Of a stretch of 64,000 bases of DNA, positions 50,126 through 61,549 are shown in pieces. The translations under genes were made by a program, and so were the position numbers. The notes beneath the pieces were generated by a model. The model had not been told where the DNA came from and made no database searches. It saw only the letters and a list, made by a program, of their open reading frames with translations. The DNA lies in the NCBI GenBank assembly GCA_032209605.1, contig JASFXZ010000043.1, positions 1,350,819 through 1,414,818 of the forward strand. Direction: 5' to 3'. Position 1 is the stretch's first letter. Every line of letters begins with the position of its first letter. This DNA is from Mactromeris polynyma (Eukaryota; Mollusca; Bivalvia; Venerida; Mactridae).

Positions 50126-53100
50126 GATAAGCTTAACAGACCTTCACATAATCTTATCGAAACAAGTGGTAACACTTTTAACAAATATGAACTTTCAGAA
50201 TCAATATGTGCCGATTGTAATAACCATAATTGTTCTTTTAATGACTTACAGTATAACACTTATGATTCTAATTTGTACAGAAGAAAATTGAAATGTTCTG
50301 ATGATATGATATCATTAAATAAGCCTCAGACAATATTTGATGTAAACGGTTCCATACCTAATTTATCTTGTTCTACAATTAATAGTACTGGTAGTAATAA
50401 TTTACATGGTGTACCTACTACAATTTTTTTCGATATTGAATTTAAGAACAGAGGTTTACATGTTGTCAATCTAAATGTTCAACACATATTGCCTAAGCTA
50501 GACGAATTGAAATGCCTTCTCTCTTCTATAAATATTGACATACTGGGTCTTTGTGAAACATTTTTGCATGACGGAATTTTAGATGAAGATTTATTTATTC
50601 AAAATTATTCTATTATTCGTAAGGATAGAAGTAACCGTAAAGGTGGTGGTATTCTTATATACATCAAAGACAAGATACCTTTTCAACACAGACATGACTT
50701 AAATATTCCTATATAAGAATCAGTGTGGGCTGAAGTTACTTTCCCTAAAACTCAATCTTTCTTATTAAACTTTGTTTACAGACCCCCGGATTCTACTCAT
50801 GATTGGATATCAGCGTATGAGAATCAGTTCACAAACGCTATAACGTGCTCTTCACAAGAATATCATATTATGGGTGATTTTAACATAAACTTTCTTGCAG
50901 ATAGGAATTCGTTTAATAATTATAGATGGTCCTCCTTTATTGTGTCGAATGGACTTTCGCAGCTGGTAACGCAACCCACGAGAACATCTAAAACGTCGAG
51001 TACAATTATTGACCACCTGTATTCTAGTCGACGTGACAGGGTCACGGAGGTTTTTGTTTCTTCTAACAGTATCAGTGACCATTTTCCTGTTTGTTTCACG
51101 CGTCGTATTCAATCTAAAATCTACAAGAATACACATGCTACTATCTCATATAGACAATTCAAAACATTTTCGGCATCAAAATTCCAAAATGATTTATTGA
51201 TGTCCAACCTAGACATAACTGAAACGTTGAACAATCCCAACTCTGCTCTCAATCATTTACTCAGCATTATAAAAGAAACACTCAACTTAAATGCACCTCT
51301 GAAATCTAAAAGAATAAAATCACAATATTTACCAGGTTGGTTTACCGGGGAAATAAGATCAGCAATTAGAACTCGTGATACATTAAAAAAAGTAAATAAC
51401 ATAGACCAGTATAAAAAGCAGCGAAATTATGTCACACACATCATTCGTAAGAGCAAACGACAATTTTACAATAAGTCAATAATGGCAAATAAATCAACAA
51501 AATTTCTTTGGAATACTTTAAATTCACTCACAAAATCTCAAACATTTCTTGCAGTACCACAAAGAATCAAACATGGTAATGCATACATTGATGATAACAA
51601 CACTATTCTTGAAGCATTCAACACACACTTCACTAACATTGCAGACATCATTCAAAAGACTAAATTTGATCCTGACAATTACCACACTTTTGAAACATAC
51701 TTAAATAATAAAATCAATTCAGATTTGTTAAACATAGACTTCATTACTACATATGATGTTCGGAGAATAATAGGAAAATTAGACATTTCTAAAGCTTCTG
51801 GTCTGGATAATATCGGTCCCAATATTCTTAAACTTTGTGGTGATACTATCATTGGTCCCATTACATCCATTATAAATAATAGTATAGCTTGTGGTGTATT
51901 TCCTGATCAATTAAAAGATGCATATATTATTCCACTGCACAAGGGCTCTGATAAAAATGATCTTAACAATTACCGTCCTATATCTATTCTTCCAACAATA
52001 TCTAAAATATTTGAAAGACACATTGCCAAAAGCCTCAAAACTTTTCTTGACAAACACCAACTACTTCATAAATATCAGTCTGGATTTCGCCAAAATCATT
52101 CTTGCCAGTCTTCTTTAATAAGGCTTGTCGATTCGTGGCTCAAAGACATTGACTCTGGACGTTTGATTGGATCTGTATTTCTTGATCTTAGGAAAGCTTT
52201 TGATTTAGTGGATCATAGAATTTTACTTGAAAAGCTCCGAATGTACCACTTCTCGGAAAACTCGTTAGCTTTGATGCGGTCTTATTTGATAAATAGAAGG
52301 CAATGTGTAAAAATCGGATCCAACAAGTCAACCCTTCAAGAGGTCAAATCCGGTGTTCCACATGGATCTATTCTTGGTCCCCTCCTTTTCCTAATATATA
52401 TCAATGACATTCCATTTTATCTTCAAAATTCGACCATCGATCTCTACGCAGATGACTCAACATTACACTTATCTGGTTATAACATTGTCGAAATACAGCA
52501 GTCCCTACAGGGCGATTTGGACATGGTTTCTGATTGGTGTTTCCGGAACAACATGTCCATTCATCCTAATAAAACTAAATGTATGATAATTTCAAATGCT
52601 AAAAGACCTGTACTAAATTCTTCGCTATCACTTTATGTAAATAATATCACTCTAGAACAGGTAAGTAACCACAATATGCTTGGAGTTATCATTGATAAAA
52701 ATCTTCGCTGGAATGCACATATAGATCACGTATGTCACAAACTCAAATCAAAGTTAAATTTATTAAAAAGAATAAACTATATCTTAAACATCAACACAAG
52801 GAAATTATTCTACAACTCTTACATATTATCTTCAATGGACTATTGTTGCCCTATATGGTGTCGAGGGCTTGTAGCAAACAACAAGAAAATATCCATAATA
52901 CAGAAAAAAGCAGCAAAAAATATTCTACATAGACCACAAATAACACCATCACGACCCTTATTCATTGAATTAGGGTGGTTATCATTTGAAAATAGATGTA
53001 AATTTCTCTCAGCAACTATAGTGCATAATTTCTCACATAATAAAATGCCCACTTACTTTCATGATATAATTTCTTTCACTCACAATTCTACATACTCATT

Positions 53101-53278
53101 AAGATCCACCACCAACAATGACATAGCACCGTTTTCCTTTAAATCAAATTATGGTAAACAAACATTCTCTGTTTATGCTCGTGAGGTATGGAATTCAATT
53201 CCTGTAAATATACGTTGCCTGTCTGATACAGAAACATTTAAAAATAATTATAGGAACTACTTAATGCTTAAACAATGA
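50126..53278 (+). pseudogene. LINE ORF2: APE endonuclease plus reverse transcriptase (one in-frame stop)
   Basis: The frame is open from directly behind the ORF1 stop (TAG 50123-50125) to 53278, except for one TAA at 50714-50716. Endonuclease blocks: NLNVQH (about 50466), CET (50557), YRPP (50779), GDFN (50874), IDH (51010) and SDHFPV (51074). RT blocks: SKASGLDNI, NYRPISILP, SGFRQNHSC, FLDLRKAFDLVDH (motif A), GVPHGSILGP (motif B, with His where Gln is usual) and YADD at 52445-52456 (motif C). A thumb and C-terminal region follow. The usual start codon is unclear: the first in-frame ATG after the ORF1 stop is at about 50305. Apart from the TAA the reading frame is intact, so the copy is fairly young. 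Confidence 0.9.
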
Positions 53279-53597
53279 TATCAATAATATTTCATTATTG
53301 TATGTATGTGTCTTATGTGAGGTGTCTGTTGTTGTTGTTGTTTTATTTCATTTTTTTATTTTCAGATCATCTTAACTTTTGTAGTTTTTTAATAGTCTCA
53401 TTTACATCCTGATGTTAAAACATGATGTTCATGTACAATGTATTGTGTGTGTGAATGCGTGTTTGATTGTGTGGATGTGCGTGCGTGTGCGTGTGTGAAT
53501 TCTTGTTTGTTTGTGCGTGTTTATATTGTTAATAGAAGGCCATATTGAAAAAAAGATGTACAATTTATTGTTAACCTTAACTATGTAACCTTCTGAA

Positions 53598-53625
53598 AAT
53601 AAAGAATTTATTATTATTATTATTA
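53598..53625 (+). other. LINE 3' end: polyadenylation-like signal and (TTA)n tail
   Basis: AATAAA at 53598-53603 is followed within five bases by six TTA triplets. Short tandem tails in place of poly(A) mark the 3' ends of CR1/L2-group LINEs, so this fixes the right border of the element. Confidence 0.75.
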
Positions 53626-54016
53626 AAGCGTTTATTTAATGCGAATTTAAGATGCAATATACTAGTTGTTTATGTTGCTAACTGAACTGTTAGAAACCAT
53701 GGAAACCTAACAGACACAAATTGATTACCAATATAAAGCAGCAATTTAGTAGGCATATTACTTGATTCGTTTTCAAATGAGTACGTGCTGTTTGGAACAG
53801 TTAAACTCCTGTTCATATCGAGTATTATAATTAAGATTCTGCAGAGTGTTAGAGCTGTAATCAAAATCGCGGTTATAATCAGAAAATCAGCGTGTCTGTG
53901 CCTTGGTTACGGGCACGAATAGTCGTGTTCAATACGTAGTTTACGTGCGATCATTCACGCACGCTCTCTCACTTTAAATATCGTTTGAACATAATAATAG
54001 TCACGCAAGACAGAAA

Positions 54017-54735
54017 TGAAATATCGATGACGACGATATGTTTGTACAATGATGACGACGATATGTTTGTACAATGTGTTGATGAAATATCGATGACGAC
54101 GATATGTTTGTACAATGTGTGGCTGAAATATGGATGACGACGATATGTTTGTACAATGTGTGGCTGAAATATGGATGACGACGATATGTTTGTACAATGT
54201 GTGGCTGAAATATGGATGACGACGATATGTTTGTACAATGTGTGGCTGAAATATGGATGACGACGATATGTTTGTACAATGTGTGGCTGAAATATCGATG
54301 ACGACGATATGTTTGTACAATGTGTGGCTGAAATATCGATGACGACGATATGTTTGTACAATGTGTGGCTGAAATATCGATGACGACGATATGTTTGTAC
54401 AATGTGTGGCTGAAATATCGATGACGACGATATGTTTGTACAATGTGTGGCTGAAATATCGATGACGACGATATGTTTGTACAATGTGTGGCTGAAATAT
54501 CGATGACGACGATATGCTTGTACAATGATGACGACGATATGTTTGTACAATGTGTGGCTGAAATATCGATGACGACGATATGTTTGTACAATGATGACGA
54601 CGATATGTTTGTACAATGTGTGGCTGAAATATCGATGACGACGATATGTTTGTACAATGATGACGACGATATGTTTGTACAATGTGTGGCTGAAATATCG
54701 ATGACGACGATATGTTTGTACAATTTGTGGCTGAC
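54017..54735. repeat. Minisatellite, 41-bp unit with 25-bp short form
   Basis: The unit contains gatgacgacgatatgtttgt followed by acaatgtgtggctgaaatatc. A short 25-bp form lacks gtgtggctgaaatatc; it occurs at the left edge and then alternates regularly with the full unit at 54510-54690, forming a 66-bp dimer there. An atgg/atcg variant is confined to about 54120-54265. Several minus frames stay open by chance. Confidence 0.96.
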
Positions 54736-56326
54736 TTGTCTTAGACAGGATATTATACATATAACATTTTAACACAAAATGTCTCTCATTACTGTTAAAG
54801 TTTAACATGGTTTATTATTTTCAAACAATGTTTTTTTATGGTAATAAATCGTTATGTGCATTCCAGAACAAAGTAGGTTGTACAGATATAAAGAGCTTGG
54901 AAAGATGGTTTTAACGATACCAAATACTCAAAACCGCCAAATATTGAGTTACAGGCTTCTGGAAATAAGCCGACAATTTTTAATCAACAAAATGGTGCAC
55001 TAGTATCAAAACAATACCTGTCAAAATATGACTACCATAAGATTGATAAATTCCCGCAATTAAACTGTTTACCAGTTAAATCTCTCAACAATAACCGAAA
55101 ATTGTATTTCCGAAAAAAGTGTGTCGCCGGAGCGTTTGTGCTGTACTTTGACATTGTAAAACATTCATTTCAGGCATAGTAGTTGCATACTACATATATA
55201 CCAGAGTCCACAACATAACACCATTATCACCCAGATTATATCCCATACGTTGGCGTTCTCGCAAACTTTAAAACTATAGAGAAACGTTAACGTATCTATC
55301 TGATACGGTACTTATTGTAAAACTAATAGACAGAGAAACAGAATGGAAAATGTAATATAGATAATTCATTGACACAAAGACAAACGCTGTAAACTATTAC
55401 CTCCTACGAAATAGTTAAATGCCTTCTGTCAGCAACCACGTACGCCTACATAAACTAATGCGATGATTGGCCACATCTGGGAGTAAATCACATTTTTTCG
55501 AGCAACTCCCACGGAATTCAAAGATATGATCGCGATGTTATTCTTGGGACTCAATATAACGCTACAATACAACACTGACGTCAATCCATAACCTATCAAT
55601 ACAATGTGTGCTGTGGACATTTTTCAAAGACTGTTGTATCCCAAGATTGATTTTTAGCTTCCTGTTTCATCGGGAAAGTGGGCCACGTTGGAAAATTACA
55701 AATACCATTACACTGTATATGCATTATTAAAGGCATGATTCACGTATTAATTCGCAGAAATAGACGTTTTTATTTCTGAAAAAAATAATTTTACATACGT
55801 TGTGTATATAATACTATATATATATATATATTATATATTTCAAATTCTTAAAATGATTTTGCTCACATAAGAATAAAATATTTCCTTGGTAGTTTCGCGA
55901 TTTGATCAAGAACGGTAACTCTATGCTTGACTTTGACTCTATGAAGCAGACGATACGAACAGAAGAATTTCCTAGCCTGATCCGAATAATTGTTCTATAG
56001 TTGTTACCCGTCGTGAATTTTACACACACAAACATTTACATAGCAAAATGTCCAACATATAAGCGAAACATTTATGTTATGACTGATAATTCATTATGCA
56101 TTTAATAACACAATTATTAGTTTTATAACATTGGTACGTCGGAGACAGTTCCCAGTTATCACACTTTCTCGCCTGGTTATTCAGCTTAGTGCATAACTTT
56201 CAACCGCAAATTTGGGGCAATGTAGGTTAAACTCCGGATATGGTGTATGCACTTCGTGTCAATTTGAATAGCGACGATACAACCAAAGTCGTTTACCCAC
56301 ATTGCTTTCAGAATAGCAAGCTTGTA

Positions 56327-57706
56327 CTGACTGGGCAACAAGAAGCCCTTGTTAGGTCAACTGATGTGCTGACTGGGCAGCAAGACGCCCTTGTTAGGCC
56401 AACTGATGTGCTGACTGGGCAACAAGAAGCCCTTGTTAGGCCAACTGATGTGCTGACTGGGCAACAAGAAGCCCTTGTTAGGTCAACTGATGTGCTGACT
56501 GGGCAACAAGAAGCCCTTGTTAGGCCAACTGATGTGCTGACTGGGCAACAAGAAGCCCTTGTTAGGCCAACTGATGTACTGACTGGGCAACAAGAAGCCC
56601 TTGTTAGGCCAACTGATGTGCTGACTGGGCAACAAGACGCCCTTGTTAGGTCAACTGATGTGCTGACTGGGCAACAAGACGCCCTTGTTAGGTCAACTGA
56701 TGTACTGACTGGGCAACAAGAAGCCCTTGTTAGGTCAACTGATGTACTGACTGGGCAACAAGAAGCCCTTGTTAGGTCAACTGATGTACTGACTGGGCAA
56801 CAAGAAGCCCTTGTTAGTCAACTGATGTGCTGACTGGGCAACAAGAAGCCCTTGTTAGGTCACCTGATGTGCTGACTGGGCAACAAGAAGCCCTTGTTAG
56901 GTCAACTGATGTACTGACTGGGCAACAAGAAGCCCTTGTTAGGCCAACTGATGTACTGACTGGGCAACAAGAAGCCCTTGTTAGGCCAACTGATGTACTG
57001 ACTGGGCAACAAGAAGCCCTTGTTAGGCCAACTGATGTACTGACTGGGCAACAATACGCCCTTGTTAGGCCAACTGATGTACTGACTGGGCAACAAGAAG
57101 CCCTTGTTAGGTCAACTGATGTACTGACTGGGCAACATGACGCCCTTGTAAGGTCAACTGATGTACTGACTGGGCAACAAAAAACCATTGTTAGGTCAAC
57201 TGATGTACTGACTGGGCAACAAGAAACCCTTGTTAGGCCAACTGATGTACTGACTGGGCAACAAGAAGCCCTTGTTAGGCCAACTGATGTACTGACTGGG
57301 CAACAAGAAGCCCTTGTTAGGCCAACTGATGTACTGACTGGGCAACAAGAAGCCCTTGTTAGGCCAACTGATGTACTGACTGGGCAACAAGAAGCCCTTG
57401 TGAGGTCAACTGATGTACTGACTGGGCAACAAGAAGCCCTTGTTAGGCCAACTGATGTACTGACTGGGCAACAAGAAGCCCTTGTTAGGCCAACTGATGT
57501 ACTGACTGGGCAACAAGAAGCCCTTGTTAGGCCAACTGATGTACTGACTGGGCAACAAGAAGCCCTTGTTAGGCCAACTGATGTACTGACTGGGCAACAA
57601 GAAGCCCTTGTTAGGCCAACTGATGTACTGACTGGGCAACAAGAAGCCCTTGTTAGGCCAACTGATGTACTGACTGGGCAACAAGAAGCCCTTATGAGGT
57701 CAACTA
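56327..57706. repeat. Minisatellite, 42-bp unit x 33
   Basis: The unit contains ctgactgggcaacaagaagc followed by ccttgttaggccaactgatgt(a/g). Variants: g(t/c)caac, aaga(a/c)gcc and gtg/gta. The gtg form is concentrated on the left and gta on the right. A one-base deletion near 56816 shifts the frame. Both strands have long open frames with a 14-residue period; the plus frame begins with a true ATG at 56240. Confidence 0.97.
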
Positions 57707-58407
57707 TAACTGACATCATGTTCAAAACGGCGTAGATCACTAACACAAATATACAAGCTGTTGTACTTACCATCTTACTTGTTAATGTATGGTTATTTTA
57801 ATAGTAATGTTGAACTGACATTTTAAAATTTATATTGATCTAAGGCAGTGGAAACCGATATACCTGGTAATCTAATAGTTTACCCATTGTGTATATACAA
57901 GGACAGAAACAAACGCACCGAACAAAAAGCTGCATTTAATTAATGATTCCATTAACGCTCTCAAAACGTTCGTTCTAAATAAACAAATAAATTGTTCAAC
58001 GATAACACGAGTACTTGTCCCGGACTAATAGAAGTGTAAACATGGACTTGTCCAAAATTGGAAGCTACCTGTCCGAGAATAAATAGTAATAGATAAACAT
58101 ACACAACGATAGCTTCTAAATCTAAAATTGATAATCGCATGTATGTGTTTGTGGGATTCAAAGGTTTGACTTACAACTGAACAATTGTGTTGTGTATTCC
58201 TATCTTAATATATGTAATATAACACTGTATGAGTTGGGTTATAATTGCCTCTCTGATAGTAGACAGACTCACTCGTGGTTTAGCTCTACATGTGAATAAA
58301 TGTTCTTATAATAAAACCCCCTCGCTCTCTCTTGTTATATACTATAGTAGTTGATATTAAATATGTACAAAACATAACAAATTGCTGATGTTATTTTGGC
58401 TTTAAAA

Positions 58408-58505
58408 ACAGACTTGTCCGGGACTAACTTTAACTCAACTGTTGGTAGCCCGATTCAGCATTAGACTAGTCCGTGACGTCGGGCTTGTGGATTTCTAAAG
58501 CCCTA
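58408..58505. repeat. Interspersed hairpin repeat, copy 2
   Basis: Segment 58444-58486 starts ggtagcccga and contains ttagactagtccg and gacgtcgggct, matching the copy at 18578-18620 without length change. Related wording (cttgtcccggacta) also occurs near 58013-58030. Confidence 0.55.
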
Positions 58506-58699
58506 ATACTTTCTAAGTCGTAACGATAAAGATCATAGGTTTTCTCGGTACTTAATAATTTATTGCTTTCATGTGTATTAAAGTGTGCAGTTTTACTGAT
58601 ATCAATATTTTGTCTCGCGGCTTCATATCACATCGTTTAAATATTGATCGCTATTATAAACTGATGGATAATCTGGTGTGATTACTTGATATATTTCAG

Positions 58700-58784
58700 C
58701 CTCCGCCATCCGCTCCGAAGAAGTATGAATTCCCTGTGAAACGTATTCTTCTGACAACCGATCCTAAGGAAAAATATGGCAAAG
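58700..58784 (+). CDS. Piccolo-like scaffold, exon 6 of those seen: PDZ start
   Basis: Acceptor gatatatttcag, donor gtatgg, phase 0 in and phase 1 out (28 codons plus one base). It encodes a short proline linker (PPPSAPKKYEFP) and the first strand of the PDZ domain (VKRILLTTDPKEK). The sequence before the carboxylate-binding loop, with a basic KRILL strand, resembles Piccolo/Fife PDZ domains. The remainder of the domain follows in the next two exons, in matching phase. Confidence 0.88.
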
Positions 58785-59261
58785 GTATGGTGTATGTATG
58801 GTGGTAACATGCGCCGGAATAGATAGTTCCCCAATTTACAATATTTACCTCCCTTGTTCTGAATAGTCAGCCATATTGATAGTCAAATTTCCTTAAAGTT
58901 TATAGGGAATATAATGTAAACGATGATAACATAATAAATTATATAAAATTATATAAAAAAAAATACTGATTCATTATGCTCGTGTGGGCAGTTGACTCAG
59001 AAAGTTGAAGAAAAAGTGGTTGACACATGCAAATTATCTTGGTAATTTCTCAATTATCACATATTTGGGAATTACTCCTTTAAGCGCTTCTCATGTTTGC
59101 CTCTCAAAATGGCCGATGATTAAGAACGAGGGAGGGAACTATTGTAGTTATGGGAACTATCTATTGAAACTTTTAAATGATTGTAAATCCACCCTATCTT
59201 TTTAACATATACACTTGTTCGTGAAGTGATAATGTTTAATTACTTAGTGACAAAAAATACC

Positions 59262-59640
59262 TGGACCCGGGTTAATAACGGATACTTACACTTATCGTTT
59301 AAATCCCAAATCACAAAAATTACTCATATAATTCCGATATTGACACACGTTTAGTGTGAACATGTATAGTAACGTAAAATGAGCGTTGAATATTTTTTGT
59401 GACCCAATTTGAGTGTTATATGAGATGAGGGAGTAATTATTAAGTGTAGCACAACAACTCAATAATTACTCCCATGTCTCATAATCACAATAAAATCTAA
59501 AGAAATGGACCTAAAATATAGTCCGCATATATTTGACAATGCATTGTTCACACTCAAAACTCCACTATCAGACTGATGAGAGTCAATTCAGTCATTTGAG
59601 TGCTGGGTGTAAGTATCCGTTATAAGCATGGGCTCTGACC
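59262..59640. mobile_element. Fold-back MITE-like element
   Basis: Terminal inverted repeats taacggatacttacac (59276-59291) and gtgtaagtatccgtta (59607-59622) are perfect over 16 bases and extend imperfectly outwards. The centre (about 59425-59485) is itself a palindrome built on gggagtaattatt and aataattactccc. Further complementary patches (gtgtgaacatg near 59357 and cattgttcacac near 59542) show that the whole element folds on itself. It encodes nothing. The target-site duplication is not clear. Confidence 0.7.
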
Positions 59641-59858
59641 CCGTGTTCACAATGATAAACTGATCTGGACCAATTCAATCCTGAAAACTATTTGCCATTT
59701 TTTGAAAGCATTTGAAAAATGTGTACAGCACAACAATACTTACACTCTTCTAATAAACATTTTGAAAACTCTCAAAAACCTACTTTTTTTTGAGAAATTA
59801 ATAAATTTCACTTATCACTGAATTTGATATAGATTTGCCAGAATCAGTCTTAAATTAG

Positions 59859-60052
59859 TTGACACTGGCATGTCTATGACGTAGTATAAGACGGGGTAAT
59901 GTACCAAGTATCTATACTGACACTGGCATGTCTATTACGTAGTATAAGACGTGGTAATGTACCAAGTATCTATACTGACACTGGCATGTCTATGACGTAG
60001 TATAAGACGGGGTAATGTACCAAGTATCTATACTGACACTGGCATGTCTATG
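59859..60052. repeat. Tandem repeat, 58 bp x 3.4
   Basis: The unit contains tgacactggcatgtctatga and gtaatgtaccaagtatctat. Copies differ by only two or three bases. The array is cut off after a partial fourth copy. Confidence 0.94.
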
Positions 60053-60518
60053 AGGGCGTTGTGTTTCGGTTTGTATTGTATTCATATCATAACCAGACTC
60101 TCCGGTTTAGTTTATTATATGCCCAAACCCATTTTTAGTTTTGTTTCGTAGCTCTTGTATCTGTTTTGGGAGACACTGCTTAGTGAATACGGTATTCTTT
60201 CTTAGACAATCAGTAAATTGTAATTAGGGGACAAGTCATTATGACGACGTCAGATTTATTGTAATATTTTTCTCGAACGTCACAATACAGTGTTTAGTAA
60301 CCTAGGAAAAAGTTATTAGGAGTGACTAGCATACGCTTAAAGAACTTGTTTCACAATCTGTGTAAAATAAATCCGTGTGGATTAAACCATCGTAAGACAT
60401 GTTCCGCATCAAATATATATCTGTCCAGTACGAATGTTAAACTATTACAACCGCAAAGACAAACGAGAATTGAAATACATGTAGATTTTACGAAAGCCTT
60501 GTGGTGAAATCAACTTTA

Positions 60519-60662
60519 AGAATTCACGAGTTCAACTTCATTAATTCACTAATTCAGCTTCACGAATTCACGATTTCAACTTCGCGAAGATGAAATCGCG
60601 AATTTGTGAAGTCGAAATCGTGAAAGCGTGAACTCATGAATTTGAACTCGTGAATTTTGAAG
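60519..60662. repeat. Long imperfect palindrome rich in gaattcacga
   Basis: The left arm (60519-60586) and right arm (60592-60662) are complementary over most of their length: for example aattcacgagttc at 60521 pairs with gaactcgtgaatt at 60644, and cacgatttcaacttcgcga pairs with the segment starting at 60592. The loop is only about five bases. Short motifs such as aattcacga repeat within each arm. It is a fold-back repeat of unknown class. Confidence 0.65.
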
Positions 60663-61324
60663 CAGATTTTGAAGAACTTGGTGACCAGGAATCGTGCTGA
60701 GATATGACAGGTTTCACGCAGTTTAACACTCTCATATAATTGACACTAATTTATATGTATGATTCCCTAGTATGATAATTAATGAGAACCATTATCACAG
60801 AAAAAAGTAGTTATTTGGTTATAATAACATGTGGTTAGTACTAACGTCAGTAGGAACTATGTGTACGGTCACTTGGAATGGCTCCTTCAGTAAATATCAG
60901 AAAATGTATCTGTATCAGTAATTAGTAATAAACTAATCCATATTGGCTTCAATATATAACAATTGTCCCAGCTGATATGAGACAAAATTGGGAAATATTT
61001 AGAGGCTATTAAATGGCAAAACCAGGGCCTTCGGCCTTAGACCAATACGACAGTTCTTTGCCAAATAACAAGGCCAATACGAAATCACTTGATTAATGAC
61101 ATTATATTATCACATACAAACTAGCCCTGTTTTCAATTTGTATTCTGTGTTCTGTTTTGTATTAAAGGACAAACAATAGAAAAGAGTAGAAGCTACAATA
61201 CATCGAATGATCGAAATGTTCATGCCTGAAGTAAGCGAATGTATATTAAACACAATTGTATGATTAGAGACAACATACCAGCAGTTATTAGAGCATACAC
61301 TGCGCTATTTCCTAATTCCTGTAA

Positions 61325-61418
61325 ATCGTATAATTTTACGATTTGATTTGTCAAGCGGTATAATTTTACGATTGGATATTTCGGGTCGTGTAATTTTACG
61401 ATTTAATATTTCAGGTCG
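61325..61418. repeat. 30-bp triplication running into a splice acceptor
   Basis: Three copies of gtataattttacgatttgat-type sequence, 30 bases each, end at the acceptor of the exon at 61415. Equivalent positions read gtcaagcggt, ttcgggtcgt and ttcaggtcgt; only the last makes an AG acceptor (tttcag followed by gtcgt). The duplicated piece thus spans the acceptor and first exon bases. Confidence 0.8.
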
Positions 61419-61549
61419 TCCTGGTAACGGCGTTGGTATGAAAATTGTTGGTGGGAAATCTATCCCTGGATCCGAAGATGTTGGTGCGTTTGTGTCAACA
61501 ATATTCAAAGGAGGCGTGGCGGATAAACTTCACGGAGAAGTTAATGAAG
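61415..61549 (+). CDS. Piccolo-like scaffold, exon 7 of those seen: PDZ core
   Basis: Acceptor aatatttcag, donor gtatat, phase 1 in and out (135 bases). It encodes the carboxylate-binding loop and following strands: NGVGMKIVGG (GVGM in place of GLGF), the GKSIPG turn typical of Piccolo, then VGAFVSTIFKGGVAD. RIM PDZ domains have a different turn here, which is why I favour Piccolo/Fife. PDZ domains bind the C-termini of partner proteins; Piccolo's binds cAMP-GEFII/EPAC2. The start is fixed by phase and by the PDZ; the open frame upstream through the 30-bp repeats would add residues with no PDZ counterpart. Confidence 0.92.

Larger units (their letters stand above)
48780..53626 (+). mobile_element. 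CR1/L2-like LINE, nearly full length, decayed
   Basis: The order is a 5' leader (start uncertain, about 48780), ORF1 (from about 48963 to 50125), ORF2 (50126-53278), a GT-rich 3' UTR (53279-53597), AATAAA at 53598-53603 and a (TTA)n tail at 53608-53625. An esterase-type ORF1, an APE endonuclease and a short-repeat tail instead of poly(A) are the known profile of CR1/L2-group LINEs. It lies in the sense direction within intron 5. Frameshifts and stops in ORF1 and one stop in ORF2 mean this copy cannot move on its own. Confidence 0.85.
47859..58699 (+). other. Intron 5 (10.8 kb)
   Basis: GT at 47859, AG at 58698-58699. It hosts a SINE, the almost complete sense-oriented LINE, the 41-bp and 42-bp arrays and one copy of the hairpin repeat. 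Nothing was recognised in 53627-54016, 54736-56326 and 57707-58407. Confidence 0.65.
58785..61414 (+). other. Intron 6 (2.6 kb)
   Basis: GT at 58785, AG at 61413-61414. It contains two fold-back elements (59262-59640 and 60519-60662), a 58-bp tandem repeat and a 30-bp triplication that reaches the acceptor. No coding or RNA gene was seen elsewhere in it. Confidence 0.7.

Noticed and set aside
53955..54808. Several 160-280 codon minus-strand frames
   Set aside because: Read-through of the 41-bp array.
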